25,942 nucleotides of DNA from CAYSHJ01 sp964589725 (GCA_964589725.1 CAZPUJ010000606.1:1-25942); one strand, 5' to 3'. Counted from the stretch's first letter, positions 6,499-14,427 are shown. A program made the numbers and translations. Notes: generated from the sequence alone by a model not told the origin.

Positions 6499-6821
6499 CG
6501 CGGGATGTGCGTGCATCGAAAAAGTGGGTGCCGAATATGGTCCCCATCCAGCTCGTCTGGATGGAACCAGAAGATGGACAGCTATCCGACGATTGAAGGG
6601 CCGTTCGGACCCCATCCGCCTCGTGCGGATGGTGAAACAGATCGTTTTGGCACTTGTCGCCGAATGCTCTGGTTCACCATCCGCACGAGGCGGATGGGGT
6701 CTGAAACGAACGACTTCACGCGCTCTAGCATTCCATCGTCAGTTCCATCCAGACGAGCTGGATGGGGCTGAGGTCCCCGTTGCGAAATTTTCCACCCCCT
6801 TTTTCGATGCACGCTCCCGCG
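6499..6821. repeat. large nested palindromic element (three pairs of inverted arms)
   Basis: Three concentric pairs of complementary arms fold this region back on itself. The outer pair is 6509-6530 with 6793-6814 (22 bp, one mismatch) and continues after a 3-base bulge with 6499-6505 and 6815-6821. The middle pair is 6542-6567 with 6742-6767 (26 bp, perfect). The inner pair is 6609-6636 with 6673-6700 (28 bp, perfect) around a 36-base centre. The middle and inner arms are also individually palindromic (ccatcc...ggatgg), so alternative hairpins can form. The segments between arms are not complementary. No coding content is plausible. It ends 26 bases upstream of the DUF1501 start codon. Candidates are a MITE-like non-autonomous element or a structured leader RNA. 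Confidence 0.8.
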
Positions 6822-7044
6822 TGATCGTAAGAGAGCTTATCTCTAATCTCGGCGTTCCGCCAAGCGGCTAAACTGGCAGGGGTTCCAAGGTGGTGTTCTT
6901 CCTCATTTGTGAGAATTCGGATCGGATCGCCGACCGTCCGAACTCTTACGAGTTGTGCTACATGCTGAATTCCTCAGCATTTTGCACCTTGGAAGCCCTG
7001 GACTCAACGGGCAAGGCCGTGCGGACGCGAGAGATCGAGATGCC
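6822..7044. other. intergenic region between the membrane-protein gene and the nested palindrome
   Basis: No gene is supported here. Small symmetric motifs are visible: agaga/tctct near 6831-6845, ggcgttccgcc near 6852, and gctgaattcctcagc near 6964. Together with the palindrome this makes a 572-base non-coding gap (6473-7044), the longest in the window, and it must hold the promoter of the DUF1501 gene. I could not identify convincing -35/-10 boxes. Confidence 0.4.
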
Positions 7045-7671
7045 TTATGAGTCTGTAGGTTTTGCCGCGTCGAAGATCATCTCTTTGGTCTCGTGGAACT
7101 TCTTTCGCACCGCTCGCCGATGGCGGAACAATCGGCGAATCGCTCGCCAACGGAAGCTGATGCCGCGATGGCCGCGGATGCTGCGGAAGAAGGATTTGAC
7201 CTTGTGTTTCCAGACGGAGAATTTGGCTCGCGTCACCTGGTACAGTGGCATCGCCTTGATGCAATCGTAGAGATAGTTCCGTGTGGCGATCAGCCAGTCA
7301 TGCAACTTGGCGAACCAGGCGATCGTCATCAGTTTGGGTTTGCAGACGACATAGAGGCGTGCGACAACGGCGGTGCCGACGATTTTAGCCGCGATGATCG
7401 TGCCGGTGCCGAGCAAAAACTGTCCGTGAGCCATCAGCCACAGCGCACCAATCTTGAACGGGAGCAGTACCGCGCCGGGCAAGAGCAACACGAACATCGT
7501 GAGATACGGGGGCAGCCGAGCGACGAAGACTTCGAACCAGCGGATGAGTGGGAGTTTGGCGATCCAGGCGGTGAGAACTTTGAGATGTTCCCACAGGTAC
7601 TCCTCAATCCACATGAGGAGCGCCGCCAGCACGATCAGCGGCGGAGTGAGGATTCGTTTCAGCCAGTTCAT
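7045..7671 (-). CDS. conserved integral membrane protein, unknown function
   Basis: This 208-residue protein has hydrophobic segments at about 9-22, 55-80 and 83-108, then a strongly basic C-terminal half (KHKVKSFFRSIRGHRG and following). The N-terminal pattern PPLIVLAALLMWIEEYLWEHL, the LPPY turn, and LPFKIGALWLMAHGQ recall a family of small uncharacterised membrane proteins also found in Proteobacteria. The basic tail should lie on the cytoplasmic side by the positive-inside rule. The ATG at 7671 has no strong Shine-Dalgarno sequence. It is the last gene of the minus-strand cluster that starts at 11757, 69 bases after the preceding gene. Function unknown. Confidence 0.72.
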   Translation of the reverse strand: MNWLKRILTPPLIVLAALLMWIEEYLWEHLKVLTAWIAKLPLIRWFEVFVARLPPYLTMFVLLLPGAVLLPFKIGALWLMAHGQFLLGTGTIIAAKIVGTAVVARLYVVCKPKLMTIAWFAKLHDWLIATRNYLYDCIKAMPLYQVTRAKFSVWKHKVKSFFRSIRGHRGISFRWRAIRRLFRHRRAVRKKFHETKEMIFDAAKPTDS

Positions 7672-7740
7672 CGCGACAAGATTCGCTGCGGTGTTTGATC
7701 GACGTGAGCGTCCGCGTCACGAATTCAGGCCCGCGAGCGA

Positions 7741-8724
7741 TCAATCAGCCTTCTTCGCGTCGGCCTCGGATTTCGTCCCGTTGGTGGGCTTGTCGCTCGC
7801 TTTCTCGCTGGCAGGTTTTTCCACCTTTGTTTCGGCTTTGTCCGTTATCGATTCCGCGTTCGCAGGCTTGGAGTCCTTGCCGCCGTCATTGGCGTCGGAC
7901 TTATCTTCCTTTTGCTTGTCGCCCTTGGAGTCTGCGTCGCCCTTGGATTGTTCGTCGGACGTGGCGGTCGTTTCCGGATTGGAAGAATTGAGCTTGGGAA
8001 CGTTGATGGGGCGTGGGTCCGCTTCCATTAATTGCAGACGTCGAGCAATCATCAGGACGCGGCGTTGATGTTTTTCCTCGCTATCCAGATTGGTGCCAAC
8101 CTGTAACCGCTTCACGCGGCTCGATAGTAGCCGCAACGTTTCCAACACCGTTTCTGCCTGCTCCTTCATGTCGGATTTCAACTGCTGTTCCAGAGCCTCA
8201 ACCAAAGCTTGCAAGGTTTCGTCCGACAGTGTTTCGCTGTCGGCCAATTCCTTGAAGCCCTTATCGAGCAATTCGCGGTTTTCGCGGAGGGTCGTGCGGA
8301 ACCTGTCCTCGGTCAGGCTGGTGGCTTTGCCGAGCAGTTCGTCGGTCTGCTCCATCACGTAAACTTCAAGTTTTCCTCGACCTGTGGGGATCGCCTTTTG
8401 AAAGTTCTTGCTGATCTGGGCGGCCCAGCCTGGCGCGGCGTCGTTGATCTGGATAACGATTGCTTTCCGAGCGTCTGGCAAGCGCTCATTCAGCATTCCG
8501 GCGGCATACGGAACCAACATTTTTGGCTCAAGCAGATCGGCGATCATGAGATAACCGTAGTAAAAGTAGCCGGACAGAAGAACAAGTGCGATGAGCCCGA
8601 TGATGCCCGTCAAACGGGTCGACCGGTTCAATGCGGCTTCTTGCTGAGACAATTGCCGGCACAGTCTGTCGATGCGATCGGCGACTCCGGAGCTGGCGGC
8701 CGATGCTGGATTCGGGGTGCTCAT
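7741..8724 (-). CDS. membrane-anchored helical/coiled-coil protein with Lys/Asp-rich tail
   Basis: The 327-residue product has a short N-terminal segment with heptad-like helix (residues 14-34), one transmembrane helix (about 38-60), a long mostly helical region to about residue 240 (ELLDKGFKELADSE and EALEQQLKSDMKEQAE are coiled-coil-like), and a low-complexity charged tail of Ser/Asp/Lys/Glu/Pro to the end. The ATG at 8724 follows AGGAAAGGG at suitable distance. The architecture matches the gene just upstream (8795-9547), and both begin with MST; the pair probably arose by ancient duplication. It probably spans the cytoplasmic membrane once with a large domain outside. I recognise no named family and assign no function. 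Confidence 0.72.
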   Translation of the reverse strand: MSTPNPASAASSGVADRIDRLCRQLSQQEAALNRSTRLTGIIGLIALVLLSGYFYYGYLMIADLLEPKMLVPYAAGMLNERLPDARKAIVIQINDAAPGWAAQISKNFQKAIPTGRGKLEVYVMEQTDELLGKATSLTEDRFRTTLRENRELLDKGFKELADSETLSDETLQALVEALEQQLKSDMKEQAETVLETLRLLSSRVKRLQVGTNLDSEEKHQRRVLMIARRLQLMEADPRPINVPKLNSSNPETTATSDEQSKGDADSKGDKQKEDKSDANDGGKDSKPANAESITDKAETKVEKPASEKASDKPTNGTKSEADAKKAD

Positions 8725-8794
8725 GCTGGACCCTTTCCTGGAACGAGTTGAATTCTCTGGTGTGAAGAACGGGAAAGTCAGACGACTTGGTCAG

Positions 8795-9547
8795 TCACTT
8801 CAGTAACAAACTTCGTTGTCCCGTGAACATCAGGGGCACCAATTCCAACAGTTCTCCCACGAGTTGCTTATCCAGCGAGGGGTCATCAGCTCCCGGGATT
8901 TCCGCGCGTGGGAAGTCGTTCCAGGTCTCAGACATCGTCTGGAATTCCTTCTTGAAGTCATCGACGTAGTATTTCTTCACGAGCCTATCCAACGCCGCGA
9001 CCGTGTTGGCCATCATACGTTCGCGTGTTTCCGGATTCTGCACGGCGGGAAACTCTTCTTGGATGAGCTTCTCGTGCTTGCGCAGCAATTCGTGGTGATG
9101 CGTTTCGACTTTTGCCGACATTCGCTCGGGCAGATTGGCCATCAGCTCGTCGCGCTGCTTGTCGATGATTTGCATGAACAACGGCATGTCCTTCTCGGCC
9201 TGGTCTTGCAATGCGGCGGACACGACGGGGCTGACGCCTGCCACCAACTTTTCAGCTTCCTTGGAAAACGTGTCTTGATTCGCTTCCACGGACTTTTGCA
9301 GCTCAGCCAACAGACGATTTTTGTAGGCATCGCTGCGAATCGAGCTGGCCAAGGAGACGAACCCCCAACCGGCGAGGATCACAAACACCAGAAACGCGAG
9401 CATGATCCGTTTCCGCGTCTTCTTCGCGCCTTCCAGCGCGGCGTTCAAGGCTTCGCTGCGTCGCTGCAACTCATCGAGCCGCGTCGTAAGTTGAGCCTGT
9501 TCCGATGACCCGGACGCTCCGGGCATTTGTTGAGGGGTGGTGGACAT
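8795..9547 (-). CDS. membrane-anchored helical protein, similar in architecture to its neighbour
   Basis: A 250-residue protein with an N-terminal coiled-coil helix (TTRLDELQRRSEALNAALEG, residues 21-40), a basic stop (KKTRKR), one transmembrane helix (about 48-68) and an all-helical remainder, for example LLAELQKSVEANQDTF and HHELLRKHEKLIQEEFP. The layout and the ME/DK-x-DELL-type helix resemble the 327-residue neighbour, but the charged tail is missing. The ATG at 9547 follows AGGAGAACAGTA, a good ribosome binding site. Gaps of 70-78 bases on either side are consistent with one operon with the GH3 gene upstream. Function unknown; a scaffold or tether at the membrane is conceivable but unproven. 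Confidence 0.72.
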   Translation of the reverse strand: MSTTPQQMPGASGSSEQAQLTTRLDELQRRSEALNAALEGAKKTRKRIMLAFLVFVILAGWGFVSLASSIRSDAYKNRLLAELQKSVEANQDTFSKEAEKLVAGVSPVVSAALQDQAEKDMPLFMQIIDKQRDELMANLPERMSAKVETHHHELLRKHEKLIQEEFPAVQNPETRERMMANTVAALDRLVKKYYVDDFKKEFQTMSETWNDFPRAEIPGADDPSLDKQLVGELLELVPLMFTGQRSLLLK

Positions 9548-9625
9548 TACTGTTCTCCTGGTCAGGAAGTAATGAAACGACCTTCGCGTTGGCCCGCGCT
9601 TGGTTTTTGAGTTGAGACGTCACAA

Positions 9626-11362
9626 TCAAGATAGGAAACGGTCACCGAAGTAGCGAGTAATGGCTTCCAAGTCGGGAATCAAAAACGGATGCTTGTACTG
9701 TTCGATGCTGCTGCCGAGACGTGTCTGACGTTGTTCCGCGAATCTCCGCCATGTGCCGTCACGCAGGCGGGTCAACTGGATCGGACCTAGACGCCCGGTG
9801 GCCCTTTTTTCTTGGTATTCGCAATTCAAGGATTTCAACGTCTCATCCGCGCTCACTGCCAACCGTTCGCGGAGGTCATTCGTGGGCAACTCTCGAGCCT
9901 CGATCAGCAGTTGATAATACGGCGGTTCGCCCCAAGCCGGGACGACTGTGAAGAACTCCACGTGATGCCGCTGCGACTCCAGGGCCACGCGGACGGCTTC
10001 GACGACATGCGATTCCGAGAGCTTCTCACCAGTTAAGTTCGAGATGTGTGCTCCCTTGTGCAGAAACCGCAGTTTGGGAGTCGTCCCCAGGAAGCCCGTG
10101 CAACGGACGACGTCGCAGATGTCGTAGCGATACAGGCCCGACGATGTCGTCAACAGAATGAAGTAGTCTTGGCCGGGAGCCAACTCGTGAGCTTCCAGCA
10201 CGATCGGGTTTGGCTGGCCGTGTTCGGCTTCGGGGATGAATTCGAAGTAGTGCGTGGTGATGTCCAGCACGCCTTCCGAGGACTCCTCGTCAAACGAAAT
10301 CGTCATGCGTCCTTCGCTGGCCGATAGACCATGATCGCGGATCGACAAATGCATACCGAAATGCTGCCGCACAGAAAGAAGGAAGGCCGCACAACTGCCT
10401 CCCATCCAGACTCCCAGTTGCTCCAAAGGCCAAGCGTCGCCCAATCGCAAGCTTCCGTTTCGAGCGATGAGGGTTTCAAGCTCTTTCGCGCGCTTCGGCC
10501 GACGGCGCGAGATGCGTTTCGTAAGAGCACGGCGAACGTCATCGGAAACGGCAAACCGTGTCGACAAGGTGCCATCGGCGATGTCGCGGACGAGTGATTC
10601 TTTCTCGACGTCGGCCAAGTTTGCCAGTTGGATCAAGGTGCTGGGATTGGCCGTGGTGATCATGCCGACGTTGTCATCGGCCAAGCCCAGTCGCAGGATC
10701 GTGTAGTACTTGGCGAGCGGGTTGTCGATTTTTGAAACGAGATATGGGATCGTGTACAGCAGCCTCACCAGCGGCCCCTGCGTGGCGACCGCCAAACCAC
10801 TGATGTTGCCGCAGGGAATTCCCGCCGAGGTGTGATAGCGTTTGTAATCACTGGCGATCTGCAGCATGTGCTTGGCGTTCAGGCCCGGCCGTGCGTCATA
10901 GGTATGGATTCCCCAAATCTGCCAGCTTCGGCGATAGTCGTCCAAGAACCGCTGAGTGATCGGAATGAACTTCGAATCTGAGGTCGTGCCGCTGCTGAGC
11001 GCGAACATCAGCAGCTTGTTGTGCGGCCCGAGCAAAGCTTCACTGTCGCCAACCTTCAGGCGCTCGATGGCCGGCCGAAAGAACTCGAAGTCGGTGATCG
11101 GCAGGCGCGCGCGAAATTCCGCCAGGCTCAGCGAGCCATCCAGCCCGTGCTCGCGGCTGAAGCGACTGGCCTCGTTCAGCGCCAAAAGTCTTCGCAAGAC
11201 ACGCCGCTGAATGGCTGAGCAGTCAGCGGTTGCCTTAAAAAATCGTGACGATTGACGTCGCAGTTTGGAACGAAACAACGCTCCAGCGTACGCGCGTATC
11301 CGGTCTTTCAACCGGGGGCGCCGAGGAGGAAAAGCGTTCCGCTCGGTCTGACCGGAGTGCAT
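9626..11362 (-). CDS. GH3 family adenylate-forming (acyl-acid amido synthetase-like) protein
   Basis: The protein belongs to the GH3 superfamily of acyl-adenylating enzymes, known from plant hormone conjugation (amino acid-jasmonate/auxin synthetases) and present with unknown substrates in many bacteria. Residues 123-136 hold the ATP-binding motif SSGTTSDSKFIPIT. A second nucleotide-binding region appears around YRYDICDVVRCTG, and NLTGEKLSE corresponds to the family's third motif. Using ATG 11362-11360 gives 578 residues, typical of bacterial members. The frame is open to 11656, but the extension is low-complexity and overlaps the small-basic-protein gene, so it was rejected. No strong Shine-Dalgarno sequence marks the start, so a nearby alternative is possible. 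It heads the group of membrane genes downstream. Confidence 0.85.
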   Translation of the reverse strand: MHSGQTERNAFPPRRPRLKDRIRAYAGALFRSKLRRQSSRFFKATADCSAIQRRVLRRLLALNEASRFSREHGLDGSLSLAEFRARLPITDFEFFRPAIERLKVGDSEALLGPHNKLLMFALSSGTTSDSKFIPITQRFLDDYRRSWQIWGIHTYDARPGLNAKHMLQIASDYKRYHTSAGIPCGNISGLAVATQGPLVRLLYTIPYLVSKIDNPLAKYYTILRLGLADDNVGMITTANPSTLIQLANLADVEKESLVRDIADGTLSTRFAVSDDVRRALTKRISRRRPKRAKELETLIARNGSLRLGDAWPLEQLGVWMGGSCAAFLLSVRQHFGMHLSIRDHGLSASEGRMTISFDEESSEGVLDITTHYFEFIPEAEHGQPNPIVLEAHELAPGQDYFILLTTSSGLYRYDICDVVRCTGFLGTTPKLRFLHKGAHISNLTGEKLSESHVVEAVRVALESQRHHVEFFTVVPAWGEPPYYQLLIEARELPTNDLRERLAVSADETLKSLNCEYQEKRATGRLGPIQLTRLRDGTWRRFAEQRQTRLGSSIEQYKHPFLIPDLEAITRYFGDRFLS

Positions 11363-11433
11363 GCCATGCACTTGCGCGTCTTTCGGAGAAATCGCGAATA
11401 TCCCAAAGCAAAAGGCCCGTACAACGAGGTGCG

Positions 11434-11460
11434 AGCTAGAACGCTGTGACGCTAGAACGC
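11434..11460. repeat. short direct repeat upstream of the GH3 gene
   Basis: The 10-mer gctagaacgc occurs at 11434-11443 and again at 11451-11460, a 17-base period, between the small-basic-protein stop and the GH3 start. It could be a regulator binding site or simple slippage; no family is recognised. Confidence 0.35.
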
Positions 11461-11466
11461 CGACGT

Positions 11467-11757
11467 CTACTTCTTCTTTGCGGGAGCTCCCTTGCCGGCG
11501 GCAGGAGCGGCCTTCGCTGCTGGCGCGGCCGCGGCAGGTGCGGCTCCAGTGGCGGCGGCCGCGTCTTCTTTCTTTTCCTTCTTTTTCTTCCGGCCCACCG
11601 TCTGCTTCGCCACACGGATCTTTGGCAGACCAAACGGACTCCTCCCGTCCGTCCACTTTTCGTCCGTCTTCATTTGGTTGATCCGCTCTTCCCGAGTCAG
11701 CACGCTGCGCTGACGGATCAATCGGCTCTTGCGCCGCAGACTTTTATGCAACGCCAC
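11467..11757 (-). CDS. small basic protein (PVC-superphylum type) with Ala/Pro/Lys-rich tail
   Basis: The start is GTG at 11757-11755, supported by AGGAG 7 bases upstream; the frame extends further but has no other start with such a site. The 96-residue product opens with VALHKSLRRKSRLIRQRSVLTREERI, then WTDGRSPFGLPKIRV. This is the pattern of the 'small basic protein' family shared by Planctomycetes, Verrucomicrobia and Chlamydiae (I recall it as TIGR04137), suspected of a ribosomal or nucleic-acid-binding role. Typical members are about 60-70 residues. Here the conserved part is followed by a Lys-rich run (GRKKKKEKKED) and an Ala/Pro/Lys tail like histone H1 or bacterial Hc1 proteins. It is divergent to nrdR and first in the minus-strand cluster. 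Confidence 0.8.
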   Translation of the reverse strand: MALHKSLRRKSRLIRQRSVLTREERINQMKTDEKWTDGRSPFGLPKIRVAKQTVGRKKKKEKKEDAAAATGAAPAAAAPAAKAAPAAGKGAPAKKK

Positions 11758-11764
11758 GTCACGA

Positions 11765-11769
11765 CTCCT
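11765..11769 (-). promoter_or_regulatory. ribosome binding site of the small basic protein gene
   Basis: AGGAG on the minus strand, 7 bases before GTG 11757. It decides the non-ATG start and removes nine upstream codons from the open frame. Confidence 0.75.
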
Positions 11770-11990
11770 TCTAACGCTCCGCAATTCTTTTTCGCGGGTT
11801 TGTCACTGGTGTGGGACAGACTTATAACCCTGGAATACCGCAAGGGCGCGGGATTCTAAGAGTCGTTGTCCGGCATTGCAACCAGTATGATTTGTTCGTG
11901 ATCGAAAGTGTCCGACCAAGTTTGGAAGCTGGTTGAGTCGCCGCGATCGGCGCTGTGGCTTGCCCAAAGGAACGGGTAAGGGATTCTCTC

Positions 11991-12452
11991 ATGATGTGCG
12001 TGTACTGTCGGCATGACGAGACGAAAGTCATCGACACGCGGATGAGCGAGTCGTTCGTCATCCGCCGTCGTCGGCAGTGCCTGAAGTGCGGCCGGCGATT
12101 CACCACGCACGAACGGGTGGAAGAATCATCCATGAAGGTCATCAAAAAGGACGGCTCGCGAATTCCCTTTGACCGCGAGAAGATTCGCTCCGGGCTGGAA
12201 AAAGCCTGTTACAAGCGACCGATCAGTGCCGACCAGATTGACGCGGTCGTCCGCGAAGTCGAATCGGACATTCATGACAACTTCGACCGCGAGATCCCGT
12301 CGCGTTACATTGGCGAAAAGGTTTTCAATCGGCTCCGTACGCTCGATCACGTGGCATTCGTCCGCTTTGCGTCGGTCTATCGGGAGTTTCAGGACGTTCG
12401 CGACTTCATGGAGCAAGTCGAACCGATTCTGCGCGAACGCGGCCGAAGGTAG
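11991..12452 (+). CDS. nrdR: transcriptional repressor NrdR
   Basis: NrdR is a zinc-ribbon/ATP-cone repressor of ribonucleotide reductase genes that senses dATP/ATP. The start at 11991 places the family's M-x-C-x-x-C pattern at the N-terminus (MMCVYC) and has AAGGGA at proper distance; the longer frame from 11955 adds a non-conserved leader. The 153 residues show zinc ligands Cys3, Cys6, Cys30 and Cys33, the RRRRQCLKCGRRFTTHER basic DNA-binding loop, and an ATP-cone from about residue 48 (VIKKDGSRIPFDREKI) to 138. No ribonucleotide reductase gene is in view, and I could not find an NrdR box in the upstream 233 bases. folE follows after 35 bases, probably co-transcribed. Confidence 0.95.
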   Translation: MMCVYCRHDETKVIDTRMSESFVIRRRRQCLKCGRRFTTHERVEESSMKVIKKDGSRIPFDREKIRSGLEKACYKRPISADQIDAVVREVESDIHDNFDREIPSRYIGEKVFNRLRTLDHVAFVRFASVYREFQDVRDFMEQVEPILRERGRR

Positions 12453-12487
12453 GTTGATTCTTTTTTTTCAGGAAGATCGGATCCCTC

Positions 12488-13075
12488 GTGAGTGACGCTT
12501 CGGAAACTCCCTCGCCCATCGATTTGCCGCGCATCGAGCGAGCGGTTCGAGAAATCTTGACCGCCGTCGGTGAAGACCCGCAGCGAACAGGGCTGCTTGA
12601 TACGCCCCGCCGAGTGGCTCGCATGTACGTGGAATTATTTTCCGGACTGCACAGCGATCCGGCTCGGCATTTGAAGAAGGTGTTCGTCGAAGAGTATGAC
12701 GAACTGGTACTCGTGCGGGATATCGCCTTCAACAGCATGTGCGAGCATCACCTGCTACCGTTCATCGGCAAAGCTCACGTCGGGTATTTGCCGAACGGTA
12801 AGATCGCCGGGCTGAGCAAGCTGGCACGCGTTGTCGACGACGTCTCGCGGCGGCCGCAGGTGCAGGAGCGGATGACGCACACGATCGCCGACCTGTTGCA
12901 TCGCGAACTGGATGCCAAAGGCGTCGTGGTCGTGCTGGAGGCCGAACACTCCTGCATGACAATTCGCGGCGTGCGCAAACCGGGCAGCATCACAATCACC
13001 AGCGCCGTTCGTGGACTGTTTTTGACGAATCAGTCCAGCCGGGCTGAGGTCATGTCGCTGATTAATCGAAAGTAA
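12488..13075 (+). CDS. folE: GTP cyclohydrolase I (FolE)
   Basis: FolE converts GTP to 7,8-dihydroneopterin triphosphate, the first step of tetrahydrofolate and related pterin biosynthesis, as a zinc-dependent decamer in the cytoplasm. At 195 residues it is normal length. The CEHHLLPF motif gives zinc ligands Cys85 and His88, and EHSCMTIRG gives His154 and Cys156. RPQVQERMT and the terminal ITSAVRGLF segment are also family-conserved. The start is GTG at 12488, with AGGAAGA about 11 bases upstream; the first ten residues are not conserved. It sits 35 bases after nrdR. The intervening run of T's at 12460-12467 is not preceded by a hairpin and so is not a terminator. Confidence 0.96.
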   Translation: MSDASETPSPIDLPRIERAVREILTAVGEDPQRTGLLDTPRRVARMYVELFSGLHSDPARHLKKVFVEEYDELVLVRDIAFNSMCEHHLLPFIGKAHVGYLPNGKIAGLSKLARVVDDVSRRPQVQERMTHTIADLLHRELDAKGVVVVLEAEHSCMTIRGVRKPGSITITSAVRGLFLTNQSSRAEVMSLINRK

Positions 13076-13084
13076 CCGCGGCCG

Positions 13085-13879
13085 ATGATCTCTCAATTCG
13101 CCCTGCGGCTGATCTGCGGCATGAGCCTGATGTGGGCGCTGATACCGCGCCGACAGGTCACCTCGGGCTTCTTCCGAATTCAGATGCTGGTGGTGCTTGG
13201 CGTAGCAGTCCTTGCCGCGCTGACTGCCGAAATGGGGACGGGGCACATTCGCGACCTTTCCGTGGCCAAACTCACAGGCACTGAAATGAGATTGTTGAGC
13301 AGCGTGATCGCCCTCGCAGCGTTTGCTGGATCGGTGTGGTGGTCTTTGGAGCGGCGAATTGTGGGAGAGTGGATCGGTTTCAGCGTCTTAGCGATGTCTC
13401 TGGTAGGATTGACACTCACGAACCTGAGATCAAACGGGTGGCCGCCCTGGGGTGAGTGGTTCTATCCCATCTCACAGATTCTGTGTGCTGCGGTCTTGGG
13501 TAGTGCAATGGTTGGCATGTTGCTCGGACATTGGTACTTGACTGTGCCAACGATGTCGATTGAGCCGCTCAAACACGTCAATCGTTTGCTCGGCTTTTCC
13601 GGTGCCGTGCGTTTGATGTTTTCGGCTTTCATGCTCAGTCAGTGCTTTATGGGCGTGCGAATGGTCACAGAGTTCAACTCAACGATTTGGACCTGGTTAG
13701 CACTTCGGTGGTTCGCCGGGCTCATCGGACTGCTCGTCGTCAGTTGGATGGTCTCGCGAATCTTGAAATACCGAAACACACAAGCGGCGACAGGCGTGCT
13801 GTTTGTCGGCGTCAGTCTAGCGTTCATCGGAGATCTGATGGCGGCGCTACTGTTGCGTCAGACAGGTTTGCCGTTGTGA
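13085..13879 (+). CDS. multi-pass membrane protein of unknown function
   Basis: The 264-residue protein has about eight predicted transmembrane segments (near 3-20, 32-48, 70-87, 95-112, 128-152, 169-190, 203-225 and 234-256). A polar/aromatic stretch GHWYLTVPTM at 148-157 between TM5 and TM6 is the most distinctive element. Its single His149 at a membrane edge could bind a cofactor, but this is speculation. It begins 9 bases after the folE stop, so it is probably in the same transcript. I do not recognise the family; the aromatic GHWYLTVPTM motif seems familiar from planctomycete membrane proteins of no known function. Confidence 0.7.
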   Translation: MISQFALRLICGMSLMWALIPRRQVTSGFFRIQMLVVLGVAVLAALTAEMGTGHIRDLSVAKLTGTEMRLLSSVIALAAFAGSVWWSLERRIVGEWIGFSVLAMSLVGLTLTNLRSNGWPPWGEWFYPISQILCAAVLGSAMVGMLLGHWYLTVPTMSIEPLKHVNRLLGFSGAVRLMFSAFMLSQCFMGVRMVTEFNSTIWTWLALRWFAGLIGLLVVSWMVSRILKYRNTQAATGVLFVGVSLAFIGDLMAALLLRQTGLPL

Positions 13880-13917
13880 GCGCGACGGACTTGTAATTTC
13901 CCATTTGAGATCACCAC

Positions 13918-14427
13918 ATGTGGATTGTTTTTGGCTGTCCTGATTGTCAACGCCGCAACGTTGCTGAAGTCACCGCCGACTCGGCTGAACTGCGCTGCGA
14001 AGGTTGTGGGTGGCGGCGGTTGGTGGCGGCGGAGAATCGCGCGGGGCGAGAGCCGTCGAGTTGTAATGTGTGCGGTTGCTCGGATCTGTGGCGGCAGAAG
14101 GATTTTCCGCATCGGATCGGAGTCTTGATGGTCGCGGCCGGGGCGTTGCTCAGCACAATCTTTTGGGCCTTCATGGAGCCGTTGTGGGCCATCGGCGTGT
14201 TGCTACTGTTCGCGTTGATTGACGGGGTGCTCTACACTGCGATGCGTGACGTGTTGGTCTGTTATCGCTGCCTAGCGAGGCATCGTCACACGCCGCTCGA
14301 TGGGCGGTACGAGCGTTTCAATCTGGAAATGCACGAGCGTTACCGACAGGAGGCCCTGCGGCTGGAAACAGCGGACAGAAAATCCGAAATCCGAAATCCG
14401 AGATCCGAGATCAAGGCGTCCCGTTAG
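13918..14427 (+). CDS. zinc-ribbon membrane protein with repeat-derived C-terminus
   Basis: The protein has 169 residues. The N-terminal part carries paired cysteines Cys7/Cys10 and Cys27/Cys30 (a zinc ribbon) and a second set, Cys49/Cys52/Cys54 with Cys115/Cys118 beyond the membrane segments. Two transmembrane helices at about 67-85 and 88-106 form a hairpin, so both cysteine groups face the same, probably cytoplasmic, side. The last 15 or so residues (KSEIRNPRSEIK) are encoded by a tandem ccgaaat-type intergenic repeat, so the ancestral protein probably ended earlier, around residue 152. It starts 38 bases after the preceding membrane-protein gene. Function unknown; zinc binding is inferred from the motifs. 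Confidence 0.7.
   Translation: MWIVFGCPDCQRRNVAEVTADSAELRCEGCGWRRLVAAENRAGREPSSCNVCGCSDLWRQKDFPHRIGVLMVAAGALLSTIFWAFMEPLWAIGVLLLFALIDGVLYTAMRDVLVCYRCLARHRHTPLDGRYERFNLEMHERYRQEALRLETADRKSEIRNPRSEIKASR

Noticed and set aside
6499..6821. Nested palindrome as an insertion sequence with terminal inverted repeats
   Set aside because: There is no transposase frame inside and no clear target-site duplication; a non-autonomous element remains possible.
7093..7698. Plus-strand frame of about 201 codons opposite the membrane protein gene
   Set aside because: Charged, featureless shadow of a clear hydrophobic protein on the minus strand.
8816..9508. Plus-strand frame of about 230 codons opposite the 250-residue membrane protein gene
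   Set aside because: The minus-strand frame has a ribosome binding site, a transmembrane helix and coiled-coil pattern; the plus-strand product does not look like a protein.
11363..11656. N-terminal extension of the GH3 protein to 676 residues
   Set aside because: It would overlap the small-basic-protein gene in another frame, is low-complexity, and exceeds the usual length of the family.
12460..12467. T-run between nrdR and folE as intrinsic terminator
   Set aside because: No GC-rich hairpin precedes it, and the two genes are only 35 bases apart in the same direction.
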